DNA of 64,000 nt from Monocercomonoides exilis (Eukaryota > Preaxostyla > Oxymonadida > Polymastigidae): NCBI GenBank assembly GCA_001643675.2, contig LSRY02000021.1:310001-374000 (forward strand). The letters are read 5' to 3'. The notes under the pieces are model-generated. The model saw only the letters and a program-made list of their open reading frames with translations. It was not told where the DNA came from and did no database searches. Positions 12,308-25,800 of the stretch are shown one piece after another; positions within the stretch are counted from its first letter, which is position 1, and each line of letters opens with the position of its first letter. Position numbers and translations under genes: made by a program.

Positions 12308-13372
12308 CTATTGTATTGTTCCAACCCCTCTTCCACAATCAACCTCCAACTTTTTTCCGCTCAGCTCATCTAGTACTTTTCTTTTCCCTTCTGGTTGTTC
12401 ACAAACAGAAGAATTGGATAAACTTTCTGTTGAGGTAGTGCCTTCTTGTGTGAATGAAGACTCAGGCTCATCAATTGCTTCTCTGTGAACTTCATCTTTA
12501 TCATTAAGTGTTTGAGGGGAAAGTTCGAATTGTTTGCTTCCAATTGAACGAAGACCGACAGAAAGCTTTGATTCAGAGTGAAATGTTGAAAAATTCATTG
12601 GAGAAGGAATCGGAGAAGGAAGATGTTCCCGAACAATGCGTTTTCTATCTCCTACAATTCCTTTTTCATCAATACGTCTGCTCACATCCATTCCACAAGG
12701 TCCAGGAGCACAAGCCCCACTCATACGAGAATGAGGAAGTCGGCGTTTTGCATTTTGTAACGTTGCAAATCCTTGAGATGCAAGAAGATCATTTGTAGAT
12801 CTCAAAAACCTTTCAGAGTCATCTGATCCTTGCGACACAGCAGAAACAAATTTTGCAGCGTCTTCATGAAATTCAAACCCAAGACCAAAAAAAGCATATT
12901 TTCCTTCATCGAAAAATTAAAAGGTAAAATTTCCAACAAACATCTTCAAATTACAATAATTTGTTATGTTTATTTCAAACCAGTCTCATCATCGATTCTT
13001 ATCACAAAAAACCTCGATGAATCAAGAACTGGCTCAACAACAAGCAATCCACCTTGTGCAACAGGACATTGAACAAAAACATCTTCTATTATGTTTAATA
13101 CACATCAAAATATGAGTTATAAAAAGTTCAAAGAAACAATGCAATACTTGTATCAGGATCTTTAAGAATAATACTACGTTCTCCTTCATTATCAGTTATT
13201 TCTAGCGAGCCAGTCCATATATTATCTTCAGGTTTCCAATCGCGGCATCTGCATTTCTCTTTAAGAATAAAAGATAAATAAGCAATACAAACCGATACCC
13301 TTGAGTTGTTGGACGTGGCCCTAAACGATAAACAAAACATTCTGGAAAAGTGACAATTAAAGATTCACTCAT
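12308..13372 (-). CDS. NECAP-like clathrin-adaptor accessory protein (PHear domain)
   Basis: Four exons: 13372-13293, 13248-13148, 13085-12981 and 12903-12308, joining in frame to 293 residues and TAG. Introns are 44, 62 and 77 nt. The first about 135 residues follow the NECAP PHear domain in order: ECFVYRLGPRP, then YRCRDWKPEDNIWTG (NECAP has AAEW-type text here), FVQCPVAQ, DSSRFFVIRIDD and FFGLGFEFHEDA. In animals NECAP binds AP-2 and helps uncoat and recycle it during clathrin-mediated endocytosis. The remaining about 155 residues are a polar Ser/Glu tail. I do not find the WxxF motifs that animal NECAPs use for the adaptin ear, so the tail may work differently. The second donor (A|GTATTG) is the least certain junction. 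Confidence 0.9.
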
Positions 13373-13833
13373 TTAGCAAATTAATAAATTTCACCAATTC
13401 TGATGACCCCCTTATTAAAAAAATTTTTTTTATTCATTTTTAAAAAAGGAAAATTCACTTATATTTGAATGAATATATCTCTTATATGATATTTAATAAA
13501 TTAAAAACCAAATATCATCAATATTTTAATATTAATTGAAAGGGATTTGAAAGTTATTGTTTGGAAAATATCATGCAGAAATCTCCTTTAAAAAGCTTAA
13601 CAAAAGTTAACAAAAAAACAATTGGACCAAAAAAGAATATAAATGTTTGAAAATTATCTATGAATCAGCGCGTGAGGAAACAACATCAAGAGAAAAAATG
13701 CGCCATAATAAAAAATAATCCATTTTATTCTATTTTTCAACAATTATTTTATCGACTAACAAACATAATACCGAAGTTATTATTGTAACTTCGAATCAAA
13801 AATTGTTTTTTTCTTTGGATTTTGTAAATTTCT
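13373..13833. other. Divergent spacer between NECAP and giant surface protein
   Basis: A 461-bp AT-rich region that must hold both promoters, as the genes point away from each other. I see no shared motif. The only GC-richer patch is around 13665-13690 (CAGCGCGTGAGG). Confidence 0.5.
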
Positions 13834-16800
13834 ATGCTGATTGCAATTGTTCTCTTATTTTTTAAAATAAAGTTTTGCAAAGTTCAACCATCAACTTTGT
13901 ATTTCATTGATTCAAAATATCCGAGCATTATTGAAGGAAATGAATTTACTGCTATCAATTCAACTCTTTCATTAACATTCATTTCTTTTATATCAAATCA
14001 AGAAAAAGAAATATTGCACATAAATTCGAACTCTGCACTTAACATATATTGCTGCAATTTTTATGAAGCTGCTTCCAATCACCATTCAAGTGTAATATTT
14101 TCTTCTGGAATCAATAAACTGAACAACATTTCTATTAGCTTTAAATATAATATCAACAAAACTTGTTCATCACTTACAAAACTATCAGAAGGAAAAGGAA
14201 AAATTATTTTATCAAATTCGGCTTTTTTTTCATTTGTCGTAGCACAAACAAGTTTTTCTTCTTTTCTTAGTTCTGGTTGCGGAATTTTAGAATCAGTTTC
14301 TCAATGCTCTTTTTCAAATATTTCTTTGAGAGAGGAGACCGTGAAAACTTTTATTCGGAATCAATCCCCTGTATCCACGATCGATGCTTCTTTGCTTGTA
14401 AACAGTTCGTTTTTATTTTGTCAAGATGTGTTTTACGGATGCATCATCCATGGGCTTTCTTGCGTTTCACCTTCAACAAAATTATCTGTCAAACTATGCA
14501 CATTCAAATATTGCACCCACACTCAATCATCGAAAAAACTTAAAAAATATAGACTGGTAAATACCGACCGCCAGGATGTGAACGACAGAGAAGCTTCATT
14601 TTCTGATTGTGAATGGATAAAATGCTCAGGGGAGAAAGGTGGAGCAATATATTTTGATGGATATCGAAGCGTTCTCAGAAATCACGACTTAACTTTAAAT
14701 TATTGCATATTTGAATGCTGCTATTCCGGAACAAGTGGAGGTGCAGTCTACATGAAATCTGTTGACGAGCATAGCGTAACAGGCTGTTTCTATTTTGGCT
14801 CACAAGCCGCAAACGGAATAGCAATTGACACATATCTCGAAAAGCCAGATTCGTATTACAGTCAAAAACAACACACGTGGACAAATAGTTACACAACTGC
14901 AGAGCACTCCAGTTTTGTTGTCAACGGGAAAGGGGATTACAGCAGCAAGATCAACATCATGAAAAAGCAATGGGAGATCTCTAACACCGGAAACGACGAG
15001 CGGGGCTGCGGGCTTTCATCGATAAGATGTAAGACAATCCAGTTTGCATTTGATCAGCAGAGAGTGAACTATCCTGTACCAATGGTGATTTTGAACGGAA
15101 CTTTTTCACCGACAACAATCGTTGTCAAGCGCTTTCCCTGCGTTCTGAATGGATCAAACAGAGTTTTTTCAATTATTTCAAATTTGGAGAGCGTGGGAAC
15201 AGTGTTTTCAGTCAGCGGCACATCATTTAAAGTTAGCACAGCAAAATTTAGATTTGAAAAGGCGACAACGTCGATTGTGCAGCTAATGGACAATGGAAAT
15301 TGTTCGATCGAACAAATTATAACTGAACAACCATCGAACGTCCAGGAGTTAAATTCTCCGTGCTTTCAGATCGAAAGCGGGATTCTCAAAATATCCAATT
15401 CACTTTTTTCTTCTTTGAAGTTAGCGAGTGGTAATGCTCTTGTGAAAGCTCAGCAAGGCTCCAGTGTCCGTTTTTCCTTATCGAACTTTACTTCAATCAG
15501 CTCGAGCGGAGGATATTCCGTTTTAATGAACACTTTTACCTCCCAAGAGTCCTTCAACGTTAGTTTGGATGGATGCTTACTTGCTTCAGTTGGAGATGGA
15601 GGCATATCAAATGGTGGATGCTTGTCTTTTCAGTGTAGCTCAAGCACATCATTTTTTGTGTCTAACACTTCTTTCTCATCAAATGTTGCAAGTTCTGTGA
15701 ATGGAAAAGGAGGAGCGCTGCATTTCTCCTATCAGCAGCTAATTCCTGAGCAGTGCACTCTCAAATTCAATGAAATCAGATTTACAGAGAATGTAGCACG
15801 ATTTGGCAGAGATTTCTTTATTACTGTCAGAGACCTTACAGAAAGCATCACAGCAACTGTGATACCCTTTGCTCTTCTTTCCGAATCCATTCCTGATCGT
15901 TCCAATGCTCTGTACGGCAGCGATATGTCTGCTTATTTCGAACCGGTGGACTTGTACACTTTTCTTACAGGATTTTTCTCAGACACAATTCACGTTTCTT
16001 CGGAATCGTATAACACAGATCGTATTTTCTGCGGCTCAAATGAATATCGATGCTCGACTTTGCCTTATGCCGTTACGAGATTTTCACCTTCCATTCTTCC
16101 TCCATCTGATTCCACACCAAACAGAGTTCTTCTGCTTTCAGGAACTGTCGGCGCTATCTCGACAAACCTCAACTTGACGAATGTTGAATGCGTTTCTCAG
16201 TCTGCCGCTATGAAGGCCACAATACAATTTGCTTCAACACTTTCGGGTGATGCACAGACTGTTATTGCTTCAAAGGGAAAATTTGTTGTATCGCAATTGT
16301 ATCTTTCTTTCTTCCCTTCAATTCGTAATGATGCGTCCGCTTCAATTTCTACACTGTTTTCATTCACCGAAGATGAAGCACTTTTCAGTTCATGCATTTT
16401 TCGATGCGAAACATCTGAGCAAACTTCTGTTACATTTTCGCTCATTGCAGCATTAGATTCTTCCAAGCTCCTAATTTCATATTGTTCGGTTGGACAGCCT
16501 CAAAGGCTTGCTTTTTCTGTACCTGCTTTTTTGTTCACTGGAAACGCATCGACCATCAACATGACTTATGCTACGATTGAGAATGTGACCAGCGCTGGGA
16601 ATGGGGTTGGACTTTTCGAATGCAACAGCAGCAGCAAAGAGCCAACAATTTGGTTTTCCAATTGCCGTTTTTCGAAGCTCAGGGGCGGAGATCAGACGAA
16701 CTGTCTCTTTTCATCTCGGACAACATCATCTGGTTCTGTTGTGCTGGATTCATGCACGCTGTTCAGTTGTGTGGCAGATAGCGCAACAAAAGGAGGAGCA

Positions 16801-19800
16801 GTGATGTGGCACGTCAGCAGCGGAGGGAAGATACAAATCGCTTCCTGCGATGTACGTAGCTGTTCGACGGAGACAGAATTAAGAGGAAGAGGCGGTGGCA
16901 TCTACATTTTGCTCGATGACTCAGAAAGCGACTTTCTCGTTTCTTCTGTCACATTCTCCGCAAACAAGGCGTTCTTAGGGAAAGACATGTATATCGAATA
17001 CTCACAGCTTGATCAAGCTTCCAACCTCAGCAAATATCAGTCTGTCTTCTCACCAACATTTGATTTTGATAATTCAGTGTTTGGCTCATCACACGAATCG
17101 GATGCAGCTGCTGTCGACATTATTGACGAAATGCGCTATCGAAGCCAGACAGTTTACATTACGTCTCTCCAAGAATCCCCAGGCACAGACTGGTTCCGCT
17201 GCGGCACAAGTGCGGATCCGTGCTATTCTTTGGACTTTGGCAGGAAGCAGCATATTCGAGATTCGATTGATACCCACAGCCTTGTTGTGATGCGCGAGTC
17301 ACTGATTGGCTCAGAAACTGATCTATCTGATGCTGCAGTGACTTCAAGTGATGCATTTTCTTTTGCGCTGGCATTCACAGAAGAAATGGAAAAGAAATCT
17401 GGGCGAGTTATTTCTAATCAGAGATCTCTTGTAATTTCATCTGCTTCTTTTTCTCTTCCTTCCTCGTTTTTGCGCGGGCAGAAGACACTATTTTTCACTG
17501 AAGCCGGCTCACTTCGTATTTCTTTTTCAACGTTTTCTGCAACCATCCCTAATTTGTTCTTGTCGTATGTATTGATTTCTGCTGCATCTGGCAGTCTGGA
17601 ATTGAGTGAGTGCAATTTTGGTCTGAACGAGGTTACATCCATAACGAGCCCCATCCTTTCAGTTTCTCAGTCTGCTTCCATCAGCTTGTCTCTTGTTACA
17701 TTTACGAAGTTTGAGATCACTGGATCTTCATTTTTGGCAGCACCACAACAAATACAGTCATCTTTAGCAAGCTCTTCTTCTTCAAACATGGCTCAGCCAC
17801 AAACAGAGCATAACTTGAGCAACTGCACTTTCAATTCAATTACTTCTTCTTCAACCACAAATTTTGTATCATTGCTTTCTGCCTCTTTATCCAACAAGCT
17901 CATAATTTCTAATATGTCGTTAATTGCTGGAGTTGCTTCAGGCAGCGGTGAAGGCGGAGGAATGAAATTGACAATGCCAACTTCAGATCCGTGTCCTTCT
18001 TTGACCATTCGCGAATCAGTTTTGAAGGACTGCATGTGCAACAATGTCAGCGGAAAGGGAGGATTTCTGTATTTGCAGGTTGGCAACTCAGATCCCTCGT
18101 TCTTATTATCTTCTCTGACATTTCAAAGAAACACGGCAGCTTTTGGAGAGAACTTGTATTTGTTGGGAACAGATCTGAATGCCACAGTGAACACAAATAG
18201 ATTGGGATTTGAGCTGAGCGACTTTGTGGACAACCGCAATGCTTTTGTGGGAAGCGATTCAACGTTTTCTTCAGTTGATCTGCTGGCATTTATAATATCA
18301 TTTACATCCGACGCTGTTGTTGTGTCATCGTCAGGCTTTGATGTGAAAAGATGCGGAAGTGAAATTGAGCCTTGCAAAACATTCTGGAGTGGAATGAAGC
18401 GAATAAACGAATTATCTCCAAACTCGAAGAGTATTCTTGTTGACTCATTTGCGAGTATTTGTGACAAATATGACATTTCCAATTTTACAGTTGAATCAAA
18501 AACAAAAACAGGGAAATGTGCAATAAGCGTCTTATCAGCAATGAACTCACCATCAGAAACATCGCAGAGCATCTTCAACAACAGACTTACTGCTTCATTC
18601 AATGAAATTGACTTCTTGCTGCCTTCTTGTTTCTCAACAGGAGAGGAAGTGTTTGTGCTCAGCAATCCAACCAATGGTGCTGTTTCGTTTGGTGAATGCA
18701 CTTTTGCAAACGAGACAGTCGATCCAATTTTATTCACACTTATTTCTGTTGAAAGCGGAAAATTGTCCTTCGAAGCTGTTTCTATCAAAATGTGCTCATT
18801 TGCAAAACCACCATTTTGTTTTAAAGAAAATTCGGATGTTCTTCTGGAAGAGCTCAATATGCAGTCAATTGAGCTTGAATCATCGACTCTTATTCGTCTT
18901 ATGGATTCGAATCAGTTTTGCTCATCGTCTTCTTTTTCAGCTTCCTTTTCGTCTTCAAACGAAGCATCTTCAAATTTGATCCTCAGAAACACCACATTGA
19001 AGAACATTACTTCATTGTCTTCTTTTGCAAGTCCAGTCATCTTTTCTTCAACAATTCTATTTTCAACAGAAATCAGCCAAAGCACATTTGATAGACTGAA
19101 ATCTTCGGACAGTCCAAATGGAGGCGCTTTGAAAATTGGGCTGGACGAGTCGACTGGAAAACTGGAGGTCAACAACCTTCGTCTGACGAATTGTGAATGC
19201 AGCACAGAAACAGGAAGAGGTGGCGGCATATACGTTGAATGCTGCGAGTCGAATCCGGACTCGTTTGCTGTTAGCTCTCTGTTTGTTAACTCAAATAAGG
19301 CATTTATTGGACGAGATCTTTATCTTTTTGTGAACAATCTTCCAAATTTAGTGTCACCCACAACTTATTCTTTTACAGTTCTTTTCAGCGACAAAAACAA
19401 TTCCTTAATTGGTGCAGACAGAGACCGTTTCCAAGAAGAAGTTGATTTATTCATTCTAATTGATGGCTTTTCAGACGATGCACTGTTCATCGGATACACA
19501 GAAGGCTCCGATGAGCTTTCCTGCGGTAGTATTGGCCGTCCATGCCAGACTTTGGATTACACACTGGGCAAGCTTGATGAGGCAACAAACAAACTGAGAC
19601 AGATTAGCATCAACAAAATAGCATTTTTGGGAGCTCCTGTTCTGATGGAATTTGTTACTGTAGCTGGTTTGTTTGACAATGCAACTGGAATTAGAAATGA
19701 AGAAGATACAGTTAGTCTTCTTGTGCAGAGAGAAATGAGCTCTAATGAAAATTATGAGAACAACGGAAACAGCATAATCGCTTCAACATCGACGCTTCAG

Positions 19801-22800
19801 TTTAAAGATGTCACATTTTACATACCAATTTCATTTGTTTATATTTCTCCAACGTCGTTTATAACGAGCTTGTCATCAAGAGGAAGTCTCCTTCTACGAA
19901 GTTGTGCAATTTTGAATTTGGACTTATATGGAAATGACGATACATCATCGTTTCATCTTATCAGCGCTGAAAGCGGAACAGCAACACTGCTAAATTTTGC
20001 TGTGAAAGAACTGTCTTTTTCTTCTTCGCCTTTCTTTTTCAGTCAGACAACACAAGTTACTCTCAGTTCTGTTTTCTGCGACGATATTGGATTTCTTTCA
20101 TGTTCACTTTTTGACAGCAAGTTTTCCTTGTTTTCATCTTCTTCATTTTTATCTGCATCTACCGCTCACAGTTCAAATGCCGCTATTGGCTTTATAACTC
20201 TTGAAAGCTGCAATTTTTCAAATATTCGTGGATTATATGAGACATCAACGCCATGCTTGATTGGAGCTTCTTTGCTTGTTGAGCTGAGAATGACAAACTG
20301 CTGCTGCTCAAATATGAGTTCGTTGTTCAGTCACGAAGGAGGAGGAATAAAGGCATTGCTTAACAGTTCAGGTGCATTGAAAATATACGGAAGCGATGGT
20401 ACATCAAGTCCTCAGTTCAGTTCTTGCGAATGTGATTCCATTGAAAGTGGAAGAGGAGGGTTTCTTTATTTGGGAATCGAAGGCAAGAATCATGACTTTG
20501 AGTTTTCTGGCATTCAGTTTCAGAACAATAGTGCGAAGGAAGGCAACAACATATTTATCTCAAGCTCTGATTTGCTTGTTTCAATGAAAACGGATCGCTT
20601 CAGTTTCCCATTGGATTTGTGGGTAAATGATTCTAATTCATTTGTTGGATGTGATGATAGAAACTTCTCAAATGCAGTTGTGGATCTTCTTTCGTTTTTG
20701 ATTCCATTTTCAGCTGATTCAGTTCTTGTGTCAATTTCTGGCTTTGATTTGATGCGTTGTGGAACGGAAAATCTGCCATGCTCTTCATTTGCTGTTGGTG
20801 TGTCGAGGTTTGATACGAATTCTCAAGAACAGAAAACACTGTTGATTGACACTCTAACAACCATTGGAGCATCGTGTGACATGACAAATTGCATTACGTC
20901 TTCCTTTTCAGATGTGAAAGCATCTGTTGTGTTTAGTTCAGCATTGACATTAAGTAGTTCTATTTCAATTGAGAGCTATGCAGTTCTAATAAACAAAAAT
21001 ACTGCAAATTACTCTCTTCTGGCTTTTTCGTTCTCCAAAACACAATTTGATTCAGGAGCAGAGTGTGTGTTTGAATCAAGTTCTGGAGATCTCATATTCT
21101 CCCACTGCTCTTTCGCTTCGCCTGTTGTTATTGAATTTGTACTTGTTCGAGTGCTGGATGGGTTTCTTCAGTTCGGTGCAAGTTCACTTGACTCAATGAA
21201 ATTTGGAACTCCTCCATTTTTGCTTTCTCCAATTTCAAACTCATCTTTTGTTGATTCCAGTGTTTCTAGTTGTGACATTCAGGACGGAAACATTATTAAG
21301 CTTTTGCGGCCAAGCGATGGATGCTATTCTTCTTTGAAGTCTAATTCTGAATGTAATTTGAAATTATTGCCTGATAATTCTGTTTCTTCTGCGAGTCAAA
21401 TTATGTTTAGTGGCTGCACGTTTGTGTCTGTTTTGTATGTGACTGTCTCCGCAGATCTTCCATCGACAACTATTCCAACAGTTCTTTGTTGCGACTCTCC
21501 ATTTGATAACATCAACTTTTTGTTGAATATTTCAGATTCTTCTTTCATCAACTGCTCTTCACTTATCAGCGATAAAGGTGGGGTCTTTTATTTCACTCTT
21601 TCACATTCAATGTCACTGGAAGTGACTGACTCGTTTTTCCTCTCTTGCCAATGTAACCCGCTTTCTGGATGCGGTGGCTGCATATATTTGTGTGGAATTG
21701 ATACTGATCCGTTACCAGTTTTCTTCAGAGATGACATGTTCAAACTAAATAATGCTAAATATGGAAAGGATATTTTTATTGAGTGTTTAAATGTATCAGC
21801 TCAAATTAGTGAAGTTAATTTTGAGATGGCTTTTGATTCAACATCTTTAAGCGACAAGTATTTAATGAATGGAATGGATAACACAAATCATCCAGATAAT
21901 CCTGCGATTCAACTTTTGGATTATGTAATGTTTTATCGCTCTTCAATTGTGTATGTTTCCTCATCTTCTTTATCTTCTCTTGATGATGGCAAAATGTGCG
22001 GGGATTTGAATAAACCCTGTTACTCGTTATCAAGTGGATCAACACATGTGCACTTAATTAAAGGAGGCACCGAAGGGAGAATTTATGTAATTAATAGCTC
22101 TATTATAGAAAAGCAAATGGAATTGATTGGGACAAGAGTTATTTCACAGAATCTTGAAAGTGCGACTGAGGATAATCGAAGTTGGATAATTGTTCCTTCA
22201 AATGTTTCTACCGAGAACAATTGCATAATAAGCTGCAAGAAATCCGTCAGCTTTGAGTATTTAGGCTTTTCATTTGAATCACTTGGAGAGATTCAAGGAA
22301 TTGATGTCTTTTGTTGCTGCACAGATGGTTCGTTAAGTGTTGAGTTCTGCATTTTTACTTCGATTCAACCAGAAGATCTTATTTTGTCGCATTCATTTTC
22401 CTCTGATTTCCAGTCACGAATATCTTCAGCATTTGTTTTGCCGTTTCCGTTGTTTGTATCTGAAAGGAGTTCTATCATGTTGAGTGGTGGATCACTTTCA
22501 AATATGTCCTTTTTACATCAAATGTTGCTAATTGGACCATCTTCTTTGTCAGAATTGTCATATTTATCAGGCAATGCCACTATATCGCTGTCCATTCAAA
22601 ACATTTCTTGCTCGACGATTTCTGCTACAAGCGAATCTTTGTTCCAGATTAATTCTGTAAACGAGGTTACTATTTATAATTTGTCAATAAACTCTATTAG
22701 CTGTTGTACTTTGGAGAAATATTATTCAAACGAAGACTACGAATCAAACATATCAAACAATGATCCAATGTCATTGTTTGTTTTTGCTAATTGCAATTCA

Positions 22801-25800
22801 ATCGAGATGGATCAGGCCGAAATTTCAGATTTCAATTTGCCAGACTTCAGTGTATTTGCTTTCACGAATATTGAGAGAATAACAATATCTAAGCCTTCGA
22901 TCGAATCAATTACATCCGCAAAAACTTTATTTGAATTTATTGATATATCTTTTGCGGAAATCGAGAAATGTACTGTTGCAAATGCAATATTTGAATGTTC
23001 TATGCTTGTTCTCTCTTCAGCAGTCATACCTGAACAATCAGTCAACAATGTAATGAGTCATTCACAATTAGAGGAACAACTACCAAGTTCTCCTGATAAC
23101 CAAGATGAAGCCTCAAGCTTCACAATACGCGCATTGTCCGTTGCAAATGTTACAACATCTCAACAGCCTTTATTTTCATTTTCGCATCATTCTGCAAATG
23201 TTGAAATAGAAAAAATTAACATATCAAATGTTACTCTCCCTTGCAGTAGTGTTGTCGATATTCATTCATCGAATTCACCCTTTCTTATATCAGGCTCGTT
23301 TTTGTCGAATGTTACAAGCCTTTCTTCCGACTTTCCGATTATAAGTGTATCTTCGATGGAAAGTACAGTGAAGTTTATCAATTGTTCATTTTCAGAATGC
23401 AAATGCTTTGCAACAATTGGAGGCTTTATCCAAGTGAGTCAATGCTCTGATGTTACAATGGATCTTTGCTCGTTGGATGGAAAGGAGGCATTTTTAGGAA
23501 TTGATATTGTTATTGAATTTTCTGAAGTTATTGAAGATTCACCGTATGCGCAAGATCACATTGTTGAGACAAGAAAGATGGGATATCTAGATGAAATTGT
23601 AAGTCATGATCAGAAAAATAAGAAAACTTTTGCAAATATACCAAAAACAGCTTCAAGCGCTGTTAACAAATCGATACACTCAAATCAAGACGATTTATTG
23701 AATAAAAGTGAGCAAGATTTTGAATGCACCAACAAATACAGAAGAAAAGAAACTTCAAAGAGAAATTATGAAGAGAAAAGAAACGAAAAAGAAAAAGTGA
23801 AAGATGAAGTATGCTCCTGGAATGGATCAGTTCTAAATATCAGAGGTGGAAATGTGCTTCTGAAGGATTCTTCAATCACTAATTCAAGTCAAGGAGGCCT
23901 CTCAATATTCGGAGGAAATGTAACAATTGAAGACGGGAAGTTTGCAGATAACAGTCCTTCTATAGAGCATTATGAATCAGTTAGACGTAACATTCGTTGC
24001 TTCCTTCCAGAAGATGGCAAAAATTTGATGTTAAATGAAGAACAGGCAGATAACCCAGCTTTGTGTGAGTTGAATATTATCAGCTTGAAAGGAGGCGATG
24101 GTCTTCAAGCAGATTCGTCTCTTTGGATTTTGAATGAGGGGCATAAATTGTCTGGAATTGCATCTGAAAGACTATCGCCTTTTTTCATTCCGAAGATCAG
24201 TTCAATTACTGTTGAAGAAACAGAAAGTTATGTGAACGTAATATTTGAGGGTTCACTTCTGCTTCCGTGTAATTTGACTTATCAGATTATTTTCACTTCT
24301 GAAGAGGAGCAAGTAATTGAGAAAAGAATGTTTTCTGAAGAAGATTACATTTCGGAAGAAAAGATCCAAGTTACGTTAGATCCCTCCGAGATTAAAGCAA
24401 AAGACATGGAAACGGAGGTTTCAATTTCTATTTCGTTTGGTGATCAAATAAAACAGAACATTATATCCTCAGCGATTATTACAAATAAAACTGCACCAAA
24501 GGCTGCAGAGCTTCCAGCTGAAAAGAAGATGCTGCCTCTGTATGTGATTGTTATAATATCAGTTGTTGCAGGAATATTGCTGATGTGCTTGATACTAGTT
24601 GTTATAACCGTTGTTAAGAAACTGTTCATAAGAAAGAAGAAGAAGAACGAATTTATCGAAATTGATGCGGATAGTGATTTTGAAGATGAAGAGGAGAAGA
24701 ACATAATAACGAAGGAACCAGCATGTCAAACACCACATGCGAAGATTTCTGCTCCTGAAACGCCGTCTTCTTTGCTGTCATCTGCTTCATCGACTATGCC
24801 TCTTCTTTCGTGTTCAGCGCAAGCTGTGGAGAATTCATGTGAAAGCTACCAAGAGTATTCGGAGAATTCGGGTGAATACGAAAATGAACTTCATGAAAAG
24901 TCTGCAAGTGAGGAAGACAGAAGCAAAGATGAATGCTTAGACCATATCATCAACACTGACTCTCGCCCTGAATCATTAATTCTTTCAGATGAAGATTCAC
25001 AACTGTTCAGATTGGATAACATTAGTGTGAATGAAAACAATTTGACGCCTTGTTCCACAATTGCCCTAACTTCAGAATTTACACTGTGCTCATCTCCATT
25101 GGCATCCTCTTCATTTGTGGATACTTCTTTGTATGAGCTCAATCCGATGCACAGCACAGATAAAGCTGCAGAAAAGAGAAGAAGAAGACCAGGAAAAATA
25201 AATAAACGAGCAAAAAGAGTAAAAATAGAAGAGGAGGAGGCAGAAGAGGTAATAAGCATAAATGAATTGGAACAAACGAGCGAGGAAGTGAAATCAGAAG
25301 CAACAGTTGATGAAATTGAGGAAAACAAGACTGAAGTGGCTGACAATTCCACAATCACACTTTATGATTCAACAGAAGATTCAACAGATGATTCAACAGT
25401 GCATGCAACAGAAAATGAAGTGGAAGCTAATGATTCCTCAAGAGCTTCTGAGAATATGACTTTGGATGGAATGGAAAAAATCGTTGAGGCAGAAGAATTG
25501 CCTCTGAATGAGTCAAATGTTAATGAAAACGAAAAACCAAAAAAGAAAAAGGGTAAAAAGAAAAAGCAGAAAAATGTACTCAACGAAGTGATTGGTGAAG
25601 AATTGCAGAATGGAGATAACATTGGTGAACAAGAGGCAGGAGATAATGAAGATAGCTTAAATGAGAAACCAAAAATCGATGGAAGCGATGACATGATTGA
25701 AAATAACGAAGACAAAAACGTTGAAGAAATTACAACTGAAAATTGCGTTTTAGAGAATGAAGAAAAAGAGAAAGAACAAAAAGTCGTTGAAGACTACGAA

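Noticed and set aside
13660-13700. Possible small RNA gene in the divergent spacer (GC-richer patch)
   Set aside because: I could not draw a stable stem or match any tRNA or snRNA landmark.
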